A stretch of DNA of 64,000 nucleotides from Ypsolopha sequella. Taxonomy: Eukaryota > Arthropoda > Insecta > Lepidoptera > Ypsolophidae. The position numbers and the translations under genes are program-made. Position 1 is the stretch's first letter. The number at the start of each line of letters is the position of its first letter. Where the stretch lies: assembly GCA_934047225.1 (NCBI GenBank), contig OW203993.1, forward strand, positions 27,294,069 to 27,358,068, given 5' to 3'. Positions 10,553 through 20,910 of this stretch are shown piece by piece. Below the pieces are notes generated by a model, which saw only the letters and a program-made list of their open reading frames with translations, had not been told where the DNA came from and ran no database searches.

Positions 10553-10724
10553 ACAGCCAAACTGTAATATTCTTTCTACCAAAATTACAGGTACTTTGTT
10601 CCTGTCAAGCGGTTTTCAGCATATATCATCAAGATGAACTTGAGTTTTATGTCCTGAAGGCCCATGCGATAGGAACGACCATGCCTGTAATTTACTGTTA
10701 GAAAGAATATTACTGTTTGGGTGT
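10553..10724. mobile_element. Inverted-repeat element, 172 bp
   Basis: The ends ACAGCCAAACTGTAATATTC (10553) and its imperfect inverse at 10705-10724 continue inward as arms of about 40 bases to CCTGTAAT. The motif CTGTTAGAAAGAA within the right arm resembles the terminus of the neighbouring TTACAT-rich repeat. No target duplication is clear, so the superfamily is left open. Confidence 0.65.
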
Positions 10725-11077
10725 GACCAATAATGTAGGTACACAAATAAATTGATTTCATTTACAATATTCTGTTACCACAAATACTTAAATGAAACCA
10801 ATGTTTATTAGAAACATAACTATATTATTATTATGCATATAACAATTTAGTTGGTAATAAATGACATTAAAATTGACATAATACAGTAGCAAAAGTATGA
10901 TAGAAAGCATGTTGTACAATTGGACAGTGACAACAAATGACTGACATACATTGCATAGAATTATTTAATTCGCAATATTTAAAACAATCAATTCAAATTA
11001 TATTATTAAAAACATTTAGGTACAGATAGGTTATAATATAAGATCATTATATTAATATCTAATTGTAACCATTGGTG
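10725..11077. other. No recognisable gene
   Basis: AT-rich sequence without open frames, inverted repeats or similarities I can support. Confidence 0.4.
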
Positions 11078-11081
11078 TTAA

Positions 11082-11466
11082 GGTGGTTGCGTCAGGGCTC
11101 GCTCCCAAACGCACAACTTGTAATTTGTTTTCCTTATTTTTAATATAAAGTATTAAATAAATGGGACTTATAGCATTAGGCAACAATAGTTTAATGTCAA
11201 TTAGGATTTTTTAGCAATGATGTGTTCTTTAATGCATAACGTTGTTAATGATCCTGGACAACAACTATAAACACGCTTTAAAGTTGTTGTGCAGGATCAT
11301 TAACAGAGTAATACATAAAATACCACAACTTTGCTAGAAGAGCTTAACTAACACTTAACTATTGTCGCGTAATGCCATAAATCACATTTATGTAATACTT
11401 TTTATCCTAAAATAATGAAAACAATAATAAGTTGTGCATTTGGGAACGAAAATTGACGCAACCACC
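11082..11466. mobile_element. TTAA-flanked inverted-repeat element with central hairpin
   Basis: The ends read GGTGGTTGCGTCA and TGACGCAACCACC, with similarity continuing inward for about 45 bases (…CCCAAACGCACAACTT). TTAA flanks both ends (11078-11081, 11467-11470). A second inverted repeat in the centre (11244-11267 with 11282-11304, TTAATGATCCTG...) could fold into a hairpin. TTAA would match a piggyBac-type duplication. Alternatively, TA is the duplication and the element is mariner-like. Confidence 0.75.
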
Positions 11467-11502
11467 TTAAGATGAAGTTGTGGGAACCGAAAACTAGCGA
11501 TA

Positions 11503-11681
11503 GTACTCGTTCATACAAACCACATTCCGTGAAAAAAAAATCAAGAAATCGCGAAAAAAATATCAGCTGTTCCATAGAAAAGTTACATATAACTAGCCGA
11601 TGAAAATGTATGAAACAACTGATTATTTTTCCGCGATTTCTCAATTGTTTTTTACGGAAAGTGGTTCGTATGGACGTGTAC
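11503..11681. mobile_element. Tc1/mariner-type MITE, 179 bp
   Basis: TA at 11501-11502 and 11682-11683 brackets long inverted repeats starting GTACTCGTTCATAC on the left and GTACACGTCCATAC on the right (inverted). Arms of about 70 bases pair across a short centre. A TA duplication plus long arms is the usual form of a mariner-derived MITE. Confidence 0.8.
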
Positions 11682-11718
11682 TATACCCTGTATACATAAT
11701 ATTATTTACCTTATATGG

Positions 11719-12930
11719 TTTGACTCAATGTATGAAAAAATGATTAAACAATTCTTAATCTTATGTACTAGAAACAGTAGTTCAATTAAATGCAGCGATT
11801 TAAGGTTTGACTCATTGTATGAAAAAATTAATTAACAATTCTTACGTACCAGATACATGTACTAGAATCAATCATTCAATTAAATGCAGCGATTTAAGTT
11901 CTGACTCATTGTATGAAAAAAATATTTAACAATTCTTACGTACTAGAAACAAGTACTAGAATCAGTTGTTCAATTAAACACAGCGATTTAAGGTTTGACT
12001 CATTGTATGAAAAAATTAATTAACAATTCTTACGTACCAGATACATGTACTAGAATCAATCATTCAATTAAATGCAGCGATTTAAGTTCTGACTCATTGT
12101 ATGAAAAAAATATTTAACAATTCTTACGTACTAGAAACATGTACTAGAATCAGTTGTTCAATTAGATGCAGCGATTTAAGGATTGACCATAGTATGAAAA
12201 AAAAATAACAATTCTTATGTACTAGAAACGTGTACTTGAATCAGTCGTTCAATTAAATGCAGCGAGTTAAGGTCTGACTCATTGTATGAAAAAATTAATT
12301 AACAATTCTTACGTACCAGAAACATGTATTAGAATCAATCATTCAATTAAATGCAGCGATTTAAAGTCTGACTCATTGTATGAAAAAAATATTTAACAAT
12401 TCTTACGTACTAGAATCAGTCAATTAAACGCAGCGATTTAAGGTTTGACTCATTGTATGAAAAAATTAATTAACAATTCTTACGTACCAGAAACATGTAT
12501 TAGAATCAATCATTCAATAAATGCAGCGATTTAAAGTCTGACTCATTGTATGAAAAAAATATTTAACAATTCTTACGTACTAGAATCAGTCAATTAAACG
12601 CAGCGATTTAAGGTTTGACTCATTGTATGAAAAAATTAATTAACAATTCTTACGTACCAGAAACATGTACTAGAATCAATCATTCAATTAAATGCAGCGA
12701 TTTAAGTTCTGACTCATTGTATGAAAAAAATATTTAACAATTCTTACGTACTAGAAACATGTACTAGAATCAGTTGTTCAATTAGATGCAGCGATTTAAG
12801 GTTTGACCATAGTATGAAAAAAAAAATAACAATTCTTATGTACTAGAAACGTGTACTTGAATCAGTCGTTCAATGAAAAAATAAATTAAGAATTCTTACG
12901 TACAAGAAACGTTTGTTCAATTAAATACCT
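11719..12930 (+). repeat. Satellite array with alternating ~94-bp subunits
   Basis: TGACTCATTGTATGAAAAA marks subunit starts at 11721, 11808, 11902, 11996, 12090, 12184, 12275, 12369, 12446, 12539, 12616, 12710 and 12804, with a partial copy after that. Two versions alternate: one with 'attaattaacaattc...taccag', the other with 'atatttaacaattc...tactag'. The real period is therefore a dimer of about 188 bp. Two consecutive dimers (12275 and 12446) share a 17-base deletion in the second subunit, giving a 171-bp variant that was itself duplicated. Non-coding. Confidence 0.93.
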
Positions 12931-13403
12931 TATCTATTTCAAACATTGAACAAAATAAAATTTGAATTAGCTATAAGAAAGCATGCTGTCAATCATAGAA
13001 TGGATTCTTTATGTGTGCCCTTTAGGTTTCAGTAGTGTAACAGAAAATGGTTGCGGACACCTATATTTAAGGGGCCGACTTAAAGATATTCTTGAAGAGA
13101 ATATGATACAAACTGGCTGCTTCGAGTAGTTGCCATGAGACAAATGTTCTGCCAAAAATAATAATTACGCCCACAAACTTGGCCGGAGCCCTCAACACTC
13201 ATCACTACGCCCATGCGCCTTGTTGAAATAATGATATTATTAGGATTTGAAAATATTTTTGAACCATGAAACCTCCGGCAAAATTGGTTAATATTACTGT
13301 CTCTACAAGTCAAAGTGAAAAGTTTTAGAAAGGGTAAGAAAACTTAACTTGATTTTATATAGAGAGCAAGACGTCAGATGTGTATCTGGCAAGAAAATTA
13401 ACC
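12931..13403. other. No recognisable gene
   Basis: Contains only short open frames on either strand, none with a recognisable motif. Confidence 0.4.
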
Positions 13404-13950
13404 TGTGAATGCGTGGTCAGACAGCATAGTCCCCTCTATTGAATGTGAACTTTTTTTCTTGTTGGTCTTATTCATCAAACAAAGAGGAACCACCTACTTT
13501 CATAGTCCGACTTATCGGACTACAAGGAATTACGGGTATCCGACTTATCAGACAAACAGATTACCAGAATATAAAAAAATAAAGTAGCTTGGAATACCTG
13601 AAATCTACACTAATATAAACTAATATAAAGAGAATCTTGGAATACCTGAAATCTACACTAATATAAACTAATATAAAGAGAATCTTGGAATACCTGAAAT
13701 CTACACTAATATAAACTAATATAAAGAGAATCTTGGAATACCTGAAATCTACACTAATATAAAGAGAATCTTGGAATACCTGAAATCTACACTAATATAA
13801 ACTAATATAAAGAGAATAGATTTGCATTTTTGTTTGTAATGAATTAACTCAAAAACCACCTGACCAATTTTAATGATAGGACCAATAGGAAAAAAAAGTT
13901 CACGTCGTCGTCCGATCGAGAGAACTATGCTGTCAGACCACGCATTCACA
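13404..13950. mobile_element. Inverted-repeat element carrying an internal minisatellite
   Basis: The left end TGTGAATGCGTGGTCAGACA and the right end (inverted) TGTGAATGCGTGGTCTGACA are near-identical. Weaker similarity continues inward for about 60 bases (…GAACTTTTTTTC…TTGGTC). The interior holds five tandem 48-bp copies. No reliable target duplication is seen, so the superfamily is left open. Confidence 0.7.
13588..13817 (+). repeat. Five-copy 48-bp minisatellite
   Basis: Copies start at 13588, 13636, 13684, 13732 and 13770 with CTTGGAATACCTGAAATCTA. The fourth is shortened to 38 bp by loss of one of the two internal 'actaatataa' decamers. Copies are otherwise identical, indicating recent expansion. 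Confidence 0.95.
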
Positions 13951-14172
13951 AGGGAAACAAGTCAACAGATGGGTTTATTGCAGTGCAATTTGTTCAGTTA
14001 CGCGATTGTCGGCTATTATATAGTCCACCAATGTTTTACTGGAATCAGATATTCAAGCCTGCTGATAGCAATGCCACTAAGGTTGGAACCCCTTTCACAA
14101 CAACAAGTGTACCTATGCGGTGATTGTTTAGGCTAATGCTGAGCTTAAGTACAGAATGATCCATATTTTAAA
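13951..14172. other. 3' flank of the transposase gene
   Basis: No terminal inverted repeat or polyadenylation signal could be assigned with confidence here. If the two-gene element ends in this stretch, its boundary is not evident by eye. Confidence 0.3.
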
Positions 14173-16893
14173 TTAATTGTTAAAGAAATCTACATAAGAG
14201 TGGTGCAAAACAATGTACATCGTTATTCCAATAGTATGCGGTTTATAGGCGTGAAACTGTAATAAGTCTTTGTATTTACATAACAATAACTCTGTATGAG
14301 AGTGCTCAGTACAACTTTGGCATAACCCTAACTGAAGGTTATATTCAAATGGTTCACAAGTACCAATGAAAATGGGATTCTCATAGTCTTTAAAAAATAT
14401 ACGGCGAATTTTAATAAAATACAATCTAAGTCCTTCACCACGTTTGTGCAAGATGTAATCACCTACTGCATATTTTAAGCCTTTGTAATTAATAATGTTC
14501 GAAGTGAGTGTATTACCTATGTCTAGCTCATTTTCATAAAATACTGACAAAATTTGTGGTGAAATATTTGCTTCAGTTAGTGCAAGTGTATTATGAGCAA
14601 CGATCGTAGAAGTATATTGCGTTCCTTGCCCTATATATCCCTGATATAACTGATGTCGATATGACAAAGATTTAGAAATGTTAATAAAATTAGGTAAGTG
14701 GCGCACAATATTTTTAAAAAACCTATGTTTACTTTCAAATCGAAGGGTCCATGAATAAATCAAGGGACCATGAATCCTCGTCAAATGGCCATAGTGCAAC
14801 ATAAAATGATGTTTAGGTCTCAACGGTACACCAGAAAAATACTCTTTTCTAAGCGTCAAATATTCTTTTGACAAAGATGTTATTATAGCCGTCTGACCAA
14901 TTGAAATCTCATAGGCACAAACTAGCATTGCTATCTCGCGCAGAGTTATGATCATTTTCCACAGTGGATTCTCCTCATCTAGGTATTCAAACAAAAGAAA
15001 TGGAATATACTTAAGGAAATACCAGTTTTCGAGCGCTTGACCTCCCAGTTTTTTACATCCTTTTGAATAACGAGGTATGCCAATTTTATCTTCATTTATA
15101 AATTTTTCTATTTTCATATTTAAAACGTCCTCAGAAAAGTAGTTGCTACTGATAAAGGAATTGATTATAAGTGGAAGATCATACTGCACCACTCCTTCAA
15201 ATAGATCGTGGCCTATACATGGAGGTAATCCATTCACGACATGGTAATGCTCCAGCAAATTAAACACAGAATCTCGTTTTACACCGCGGGAATGTCGTGA
15301 TTGTTCAGTAGTACGGCTAGTGGAATTATTGAGAGTTTTAATCGTGTCCACATCCTTACAGTATTCTTGATGATTTCTAATTGTACCTACTAGAGTAGGA
15401 TCTTTTTCAAAATTTACCTTTTCTATTAGACAAAATCTACAAAAATGAGTAGCATTGAAATTTTCAACATAACCGCCAACAGTATGACTCCCTAAATTAT
15501 CACCAATCAATGTTAAAAGAGACCCATGTATAATTTTATCTAGATTTTCAATATACACTCCAGTATTTTCTAGAACTTTGATATCGTCAATCAATGGTTT
15601 AAATATTTTATCTTGATTAAACTCCTTCAAGTATTTTTCTTTACACAATAACACTAATTTTATAGAATCCACCTTAGATCTGTTATGCGGTAAGAGATTT
15701 GCAAAAGTCATGTAAACTCCTAACATCTTGTGTTTAGTTTTGGAGGATCCCAAAGGATTGCAGATTTCGAACGCATCTTGAAATAAAATAATTTTAAGAT
15801 TGTTATTATTATTGAAAAAAATATCTTGTGAACATCTTGAACCACAAGATATGTCTCTCAGCAAACCATTTACTTTATCATAAGGAGTATTAAACTGTTC
15901 GACAAAAGATTTATCCTGAAACATGGACTGAATAGTTTTTAATATTGGAACATAGTGAAAATGGCAAACTTTATGGAAATTGTTTCTACCCAATTTTATT
16001 GTGACAGGTAAAACCACAGAAAAATATTCCCTGTATAGCGAAAATCTAGAGTATCTACTTTTCAAAGCTTTACGCCAAATACATTTCATACTCTCAGTGT
16101 AGCGCACGTTGAAAACATTCCGTTCTAATCTATTTACAGAGTCAGGAAAATCTTTAAGAGTAGATAAACATTTATCTTTAATACTTTGAAGGGCATTTTC
16201 ATGTATGTCTGCAAAACTTTCAACTATGCTAAATATTGCATCTTGCGACAGTAAATTTTTCGATTCCAATTTCACTAAAACAAGTAGCATGTCCTTCATA
16301 TGAAAAAGCTCTGATTTTAAGTTATTACTTTCCTCACATGTGTTTAAGAAATTTGAAATTTGTGACTCTGATTCGAACTGATTAGTATCAATATATACTA
16401 TTTCGTTGGAATTTGGACTGTCAAAATCAGAACAAGGTCTTTGTGGCACAACATCATGATTGTTTTCTATAGAAGTATCAATCCTGGGGAAATGATAACG
16501 ATACACATGAGTTTTCAATGATGATGCACTGTTAAATGTTTTAGGACATTCTACAGATTGAGGACAAGAAACACTTTTGCCAGAGTCTATGTCATGTAGT
16601 GCCATGTGGTATTTTAAATTTCGTGAACGAATTCGTTTGTTGCATTTCTCACATTGCACAAATGATATATGGCAATTATAGTCACTTTCAGTTACCTTAT
16701 GCGTAAAGCTTTCTGACATATGTAACCTAAAATTATGACTTCTAAATGACTCATATGTTTCATAAATTCTCTTGCAACTGGTCAAGACACACATATATTT
16801 AACATTTTTGCAAAACCGATGACTTTTTAGGTGTACATTATAACTAGACACATAAGGAAATTTTCTATTACAGTAATTACATGTAAATGTCAT
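14173..16893 (-). CDS. C2H2 zinc-finger DDE-type transposase-like protein, 906 aa
   Basis: A single uninterrupted frame; the first ATG is at 16891-16893 (an upstream TTG at 16905 is not a convincing start). The N-terminus has four C2H2 fingers: CNYC…HLKSH, CVLTSC…HNFRLH, CEKC…HMALH and CPQSVEC…HVYRYH. The large C-terminal part has blocks I recall from a widespread metazoan family of uncharacterised transposon proteins: LFQDAFEICNPLGSSKTKHK, IGDNLGSHTVGG followed by FCRFC, GLPPCIGHDLFEGVVQYDL, and LRPKHHFMLHYGHL with LRFESKHRFFKN. The acidic residues in the first, second and last blocks are candidates for a DDE triad of the CACTA/EnSpm (Transposase_21-like) kind, but that is inference. It lies 8 bases downstream of the stop of the neighbouring gene on the same strand. 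It is either a recently active element or a domesticated copy. Confidence 0.75.
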   Translation of the reverse strand: MTFTCNYCNRKFPYVSSYNVHLKSHRFCKNVKYMCVLTSCKRIYETYESFRSHNFRLHMSESFTHKVTESDYNCHISFVQCEKCNKRIRSRNLKYHMALHDIDSGKSVSCPQSVECPKTFNSASSLKTHVYRYHFPRIDTSIENNHDVVPQRPCSDFDSPNSNEIVYIDTNQFESESQISNFLNTCEESNNLKSELFHMKDMLLVLVKLESKNLLSQDAIFSIVESFADIHENALQSIKDKCLSTLKDFPDSVNRLERNVFNVRYTESMKCIWRKALKSRYSRFSLYREYFSVVLPVTIKLGRNNFHKVCHFHYVPILKTIQSMFQDKSFVEQFNTPYDKVNGLLRDISCGSRCSQDIFFNNNNNLKIILFQDAFEICNPLGSSKTKHKMLGVYMTFANLLPHNRSKVDSIKLVLLCKEKYLKEFNQDKIFKPLIDDIKVLENTGVYIENLDKIIHGSLLTLIGDNLGSHTVGGYVENFNATHFCRFCLIEKVNFEKDPTLVGTIRNHQEYCKDVDTIKTLNNSTSRTTEQSRHSRGVKRDSVFNLLEHYHVVNGLPPCIGHDLFEGVVQYDLPLIINSFISSNYFSEDVLNMKIEKFINEDKIGIPRYSKGCKKLGGQALENWYFLKYIPFLLFEYLDEENPLWKMIITLREIAMLVCAYEISIGQTAIITSLSKEYLTLRKEYFSGVPLRPKHHFMLHYGHLTRIHGPLIYSWTLRFESKHRFFKNIVRHLPNFINISKSLSYRHQLYQGYIGQGTQYTSTIVAHNTLALTEANISPQILSVFYENELDIGNTLTSNIINYKGLKYAVGDYILHKRGEGLRLYFIKIRRIFFKDYENPIFIGTCEPFEYNLQLGLCQSCTEHSHTELLLCKYKDLLQFHAYKPHTIGITMYIVLHHSYVDFFNN

Positions 16894-16901
16894 TGCAAAA
16901 C

Positions 16902-18687
16902 TCAATCTTTTCTCAGTTTATTAATTAGTGACAGCACCTTTGAAAGAATGTTACCTCTTAGCTGCTTTGTTGTTTTCTTCACTTTGCTTCCCTCTGTAGG
17001 GTTTATCTTGAAAATATACCGCTGTATAAACTCCAAAACACATTGGGTTTCTTGAGGGTAGGCCAAATTGAATAAGTAGTATGCGGCACATAGAATCTTC
17101 ACTGAATCACTGAATGTTGAGATTTCGCTGATGATTTGTTTTTCAACTACTAAATAGTAGATTTTGTCAGTATCTGTGAACATGAAAGGAATTTGTTAAA
17201 GCAGTGCTTTAGAGATAACCTAACATGGCAGAGTGTATTTAATAATTATATTCATAGATCAAAAAGCTATGAATATAATTATGAAATACCTACACTAGCT
17301 CTTCAGATAATCTGGTAGGCAAAATGTGTAAAATGATATGAACAAGCAAGGTGAATCGAAACTGATAAAAGTTGAACATATTTACCTAGGTCATTTTTTT
17401 AACATATTTATGCATTCATCAGTTTTATGTAAATCGATAGAGCTCAATAAATCAATCTGAACACCTGATTGAGTTATTGAGCTCTGTCATTTGTCATCAA
17501 AACAATTGCCAATCAAAAACAACATTGCCCCTCTTCTCAGTTACAGGAACTTGTAATAGAAAATTAAATATAAGAAGAAACCTCACCTCCGTCATTTATT
17601 GAAATAATGCTTGGTGATGGAGTTTTAGATGAATGGGAGATATCAGATTTTGTCACAGCTTGACAGTTCTGAAAAAGGACAGTCAAGTCTTCTTTGAAGT
17701 AGTCTCCAACAAGTTTCAAAAATGTTAGAAGATCGTTGTCTTCAACCGCTGCAGCCTCTGTATTTTTTACCAAATTTTTGACTCTGTCGATAGCCTTTGC
17801 ACTTTTTTCTTGAAATGTGCTCATGCACTCTGAGGTGTTAATGTAACACAGCCTTTCGAAGTGTTTTAGCATATATTTGGGTTCCATTAGGACAGGCCAT
17901 TCTGCAATGGCAGCTGATATAGATGGGGTCGTGTTTAGAAACTGTCTTGCGTATGAATAGGTGACCTCCATGTAATGCTCTACTTTTTCTTCATCCCTTT
18001 CTTTGATGGTTGAATTTGTTGCAAGCCACAACTGTTTATCACGTAGACTCTCTGCAGTTTCTTCTTTTGGTATAGCCGGCTGCCATTCTTTACATCCTGC
18101 ACTTAAGTTTTTAATTTGTTTAATTTTTCTATTGGAGATTGCATTATTTCCAGATGATTTGTTTGGTCTCTGAAGATAATGTATTCTTTCCTCAATCTTT
18201 TTGAACACTGTATTATAGCCAGATCCGATCAAAGCTCTGGTATCTTCATCTCTGTCATATAAACACGGGTACCGTTCACATAAATCTTGAGATATCACTC
18301 TATATAGTGATCTCGTAGGATGTGGGATATCATGGATCACCTCCTGAGCCAAAAACCTGATAAGTGCATTGAGATCTGAATTCCCTAGACCTGAATCGAG
18401 ATCGAGCTTAGCCAACAATGAATTTGGTATTTTATCGTATGGGATAATAAATGCCGTATTATTATCAGAGCTGCTATTACTTTTGATAGAAGATGGTGAT
18501 GGTTGTAAATTGCTGACTGTACTAGCACTATCTGTGGAATGTCTCCTAACTCTGTTGTCTATTGTTGTATAGTATTCGTCCCCAACAAGAAATGGGTTTT
18601 CTTTTAACTCTATTATTGCTTCATCATCGTCAATTTCGGTTCCATCAATTAAAAACACCTTGTTTCCCTTAAGTCCTTTAGCGTTTG
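16902..18687 (-). CDS. SAMD3-like / CIDE-N-domain protein, spliced, 5' exon missing
   Basis: Two exons join cleanly: 18687-17587 and 17173-16902, with donor GGAG|GTGAGG and acceptor TTCACAG|AT. The join is in phase and gives 456 residues. An acceptor TTTTGCAG at 18688 shows that at least one more exon lies upstream; none was found. The first residues (KVFLIDGTEIDDDEAI) resemble the second half of a CIDE-N/ubiquitin-like fold. A Ser-rich linker follows, then a region like proteins annotated as 'SAM domain-containing protein 3-like' (ESLRDKQLWLATNS, MEVTYSYARQF, AAIAEWPVLMEPKYMLKHF). The C-terminal exon (IYYLVVEKQIISEISTFSDS, YYLFNLAYPQET) is typical of the same family. It precedes the transposase on the same strand, with a TGA 8 bases before the transposase ATG. 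The function is unknown. Confidence 0.7.
17174..17586 (-). other. Intron with two inverted repeats
   Basis: The 413-base interval between donor and acceptor contains two hairpins: about 17242-17281 (TTATATTCATAG…CTATGAATATAA) and about 17438-17487 (AGAGCTCAATA…TATTGAGCTCT). Neither disturbs the splice sites. No coding similarity is seen. Confidence 0.65.
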
Positions 18688-18974
18688 CTGCAAAATAAAC
18701 AACAGAAGGTCACAATAATTGGTTCATTATATTGTTAATCTCACAAGTACCTACCCAGAATAGAAGAGCTTGTATGACTCTATTTGATGGATGTGGAAGA
18801 GACGAAATAGGTGTGTCTGAATCATAACAGATGGACATCTCTGTAGTCTCTGCCTACCCCACTGGGAGACAGGCGTAAGTACATGAATGTATTATATTAA
18901 TTATGTATGCAATCCCGAAAGAGGGTAATACTATACATAAAAGGGTACATCTTCGATTTTAAGATTAAGTGTTA
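18688..18974. other. Upstream of the spliced gene; no first exon seen
   Basis: Begins with the acceptor of the next exon. A small hairpin-like segment 'ctctgcctaccccactgggagacaggcg' near 18850 resembles the tail of a common lepidopteran repeat as I remember it. No ATG-bearing exon with a donor could be recognised. Confidence 0.3.
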
Positions 18975-19403
18975 GAAAATCTGTTAAAGGGAACCCTCGC
19001 GAGACGCCTGGGAGATGTGAAACATTGTAACTCTGTCTGTCCATCCGTTACTAATTATATTATGACACGATTATACACTTCTCATCAAAAAAATCGAAAC
19101 ACTTCTAAAGTCCATGTATTTAATGGATTATTAGAAAAATATTGTATGATACGAAAAAATGAAAATGCCACATACATAGGGAATGCGAAACCTTGTACTC
19201 TGTTATATTACATTTTAATTTCTTCGCATAATGCAATATTTTCCTAATAATCCATTAAATACATGAACTTGAGAAGTGTTTCGATTTTTTTGATGAGAAG
19301 TGTATAATCGTGTCATAATGTAATTAGTAACGGATGGACAGACAGAGTTACAATGTCTCACATCTCCCAGGCGTCTCGCAAGGGTTCCCTTTAACAGATT
19401 TTC
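18975..19403. repeat. 429-bp near-perfect palindrome
   Basis: The left arm (18975 to about 19170) and right arm (about 19208 to 19403) are inverted copies differing at only a few positions. They share, for example, CGAGACGCCTGGGAGATGTG and CATCAAAAAAATCGAAACAC. The loop is short. Transcription from either side would give a long double-stranded hairpin. No target duplication is apparent. A foldback or MITE-like element is the simplest explanation. Confidence 0.9.
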
Positions 19404-19591
19404 AGATGTATATTCGTCATTGTCTTTCTGTCAAAAATTTGTTAAAATCTGCTGCATATGATTAGACGTCAACACCCTCTATTGGGTACTTACATTATCA
19501 GGGCACACGCATCCCTTTCTTTAAAAGTTCTGGGACACCTTGTATATATATAAAACAAGACAGAAATTCTATAAGCTACAAGCTCTACATA

Positions 19592-19811
19592 CAGGGTGGC
19601 CCAGTTATAGTAGTCCAAGTGAAAACTATATATATATATATATATATATACACTCATTACGCTGCCTGTACTCAGTACACACGTGTTTGTTCACCAAATT
19701 ATTACTCCTAACCTATCCAACATCATAGAACATACATGGGGGTTATTAGAATGTGCCATGAATTCCTCTACCCCTGGTTTTCACTTGGACTACTATAACT
19801 GGGCTACCCTG
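19592..19811. mobile_element. Inverted-repeat element with CATA 4-bp duplication
   Basis: The ends CAGGGTGGCCCAGTTATAG and, inverted, CAGGGTAGCCCAGTTATAG form arms of about 36 bases (continuing TAGTCCAAGTGAAAAC). CATA flanks both sides (19588-19591, 19812-19815). A (TA)n microsatellite lies at about 19628-19651. A 4-bp duplication is unusual among common MITEs, and no transposase is present to name the family. Confidence 0.75.
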
Positions 19812-19829
19812 CATAAGCATAGGTACTAT

Positions 19830-20640
19830 ACTACAGCCCATCTAATCTGATACTTATTATCAAACTAATCAACAAGTGAAGGCGATTTCAGTTATTACAT
19901 AAATAGTAAATGAATGTTCATGCTACAACGTTAAGGTGCAGTCAAAATTCATTCATTATTTAACTCTTGATGACGAAAGTGATATTTAAATAGTTTTGTA
20001 TATGTGGGCCAGACACTACGGCACACATCCATGGGACAAGACAGAGGGTCTAGTCTTAGGCCGGACTCAACATGCCCACATCCATGGGAGTAGACCCCTC
20101 CGATTCCTCCTCGGGATGTGTGCCTATGCATTACTGATCTGATTGCATGAACCGAAAGGTACATCTGAACCAGCAGAACTAAAATAGATATTCTGCGAAA
20201 ATGTTTCCCGAACATGGTTCCTTTATGAAATGTCCATGAGAGAACTATGTTCTCTGCAGCCCGATAATGCAATACAATAAAATTGATATGATAAATATCT
20301 ATTCTATAATATCATATAATAGGTTAAGTATTCTATAAGATATATTCTAAGTACCTACTGGTTCTATATACTCACAAGATAACTACAGTTGCATAATTGT
20401 CTGATAACATTTATTACCCTTCTCCAGTAACTGGCTGATAGTTATCTCGTTTGATAGGCAAACTGCCTTCTTTTCAGTGTGGTCTATTGACCACACTTTT
20501 ATAATAGGCATTGTGAAAGCCTGATTGATCTGTAACACAAAATATATCTATAGGTATTGAATATGACAAGAATGTCGGTTTCCAAGTGTACTCAGCTCAC
20601 CGAGCACATACATATAGGTACCTAGAGAACAGTCAAAGAC
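19830..20640. other. No recognisable gene
   Basis: Two similar 'cacatccatggga' segments at about 20023 and 20078 and a perfect short hairpin GTGTGGTC/GACCACAC near 20480 are the only structure seen. Confidence 0.4.
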
Positions 20641-20910
20641 AAACTTATCCGCAAACTGAATGGCCACAGGCTCTTCACCGTGGGATATGCAGATGACTAT
20701 GCCATTCTCGCAACGAGATGTTTCAAGAAAATTACTACTGTGCGACCTTATCAACACTGCATATAAAACAATCAAAACCTGGTGCAAAAGTCATGGATTT
20801 TTCAAGTTCTGAAGTCAACCGTTCACACACAAAAGACACCTTAGGAATCCGAAACTCCCATAACTATACAACAATCAAATAAGACTCTAAACTTCGCAAG
20901 AAGCACCGCT
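20641..20910 (+). pseudogene. Non-LTR reverse transcriptase fragment with YADD box
   Basis: From 20641 the plus strand reads KLIRKLNGHRLFTVGYADDY, the catalytic palm motif of a reverse transcriptase. After a frame change near 20750 it reads NTAYKTIKTWCKSHG, and then FTHKRHLRNPKLP. This order (YADD, then WC..HG, then FT.KR) fits R1/Jockey-group LINEs. Both ends are missing and stops interrupt it. Confidence 0.65.

Noticed and set aside
11719..12930. CRISPR-like repeat-spacer array
   Set aside because: The whole unit repeats, including the would-be spacers, and the context is eukaryotic transposon DNA. It is a satellite.
16903..16905. TTG start of the 906-codon gene
   Set aside because: The in-frame ATG at 16891-16893 is a normal eukaryotic start and precedes the first zinc finger by two codons.
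18369..18572. Plus-strand frame opposite the SAMD3-like exon
   Set aside because: Antisense shadow of the Ser-rich coding exon.
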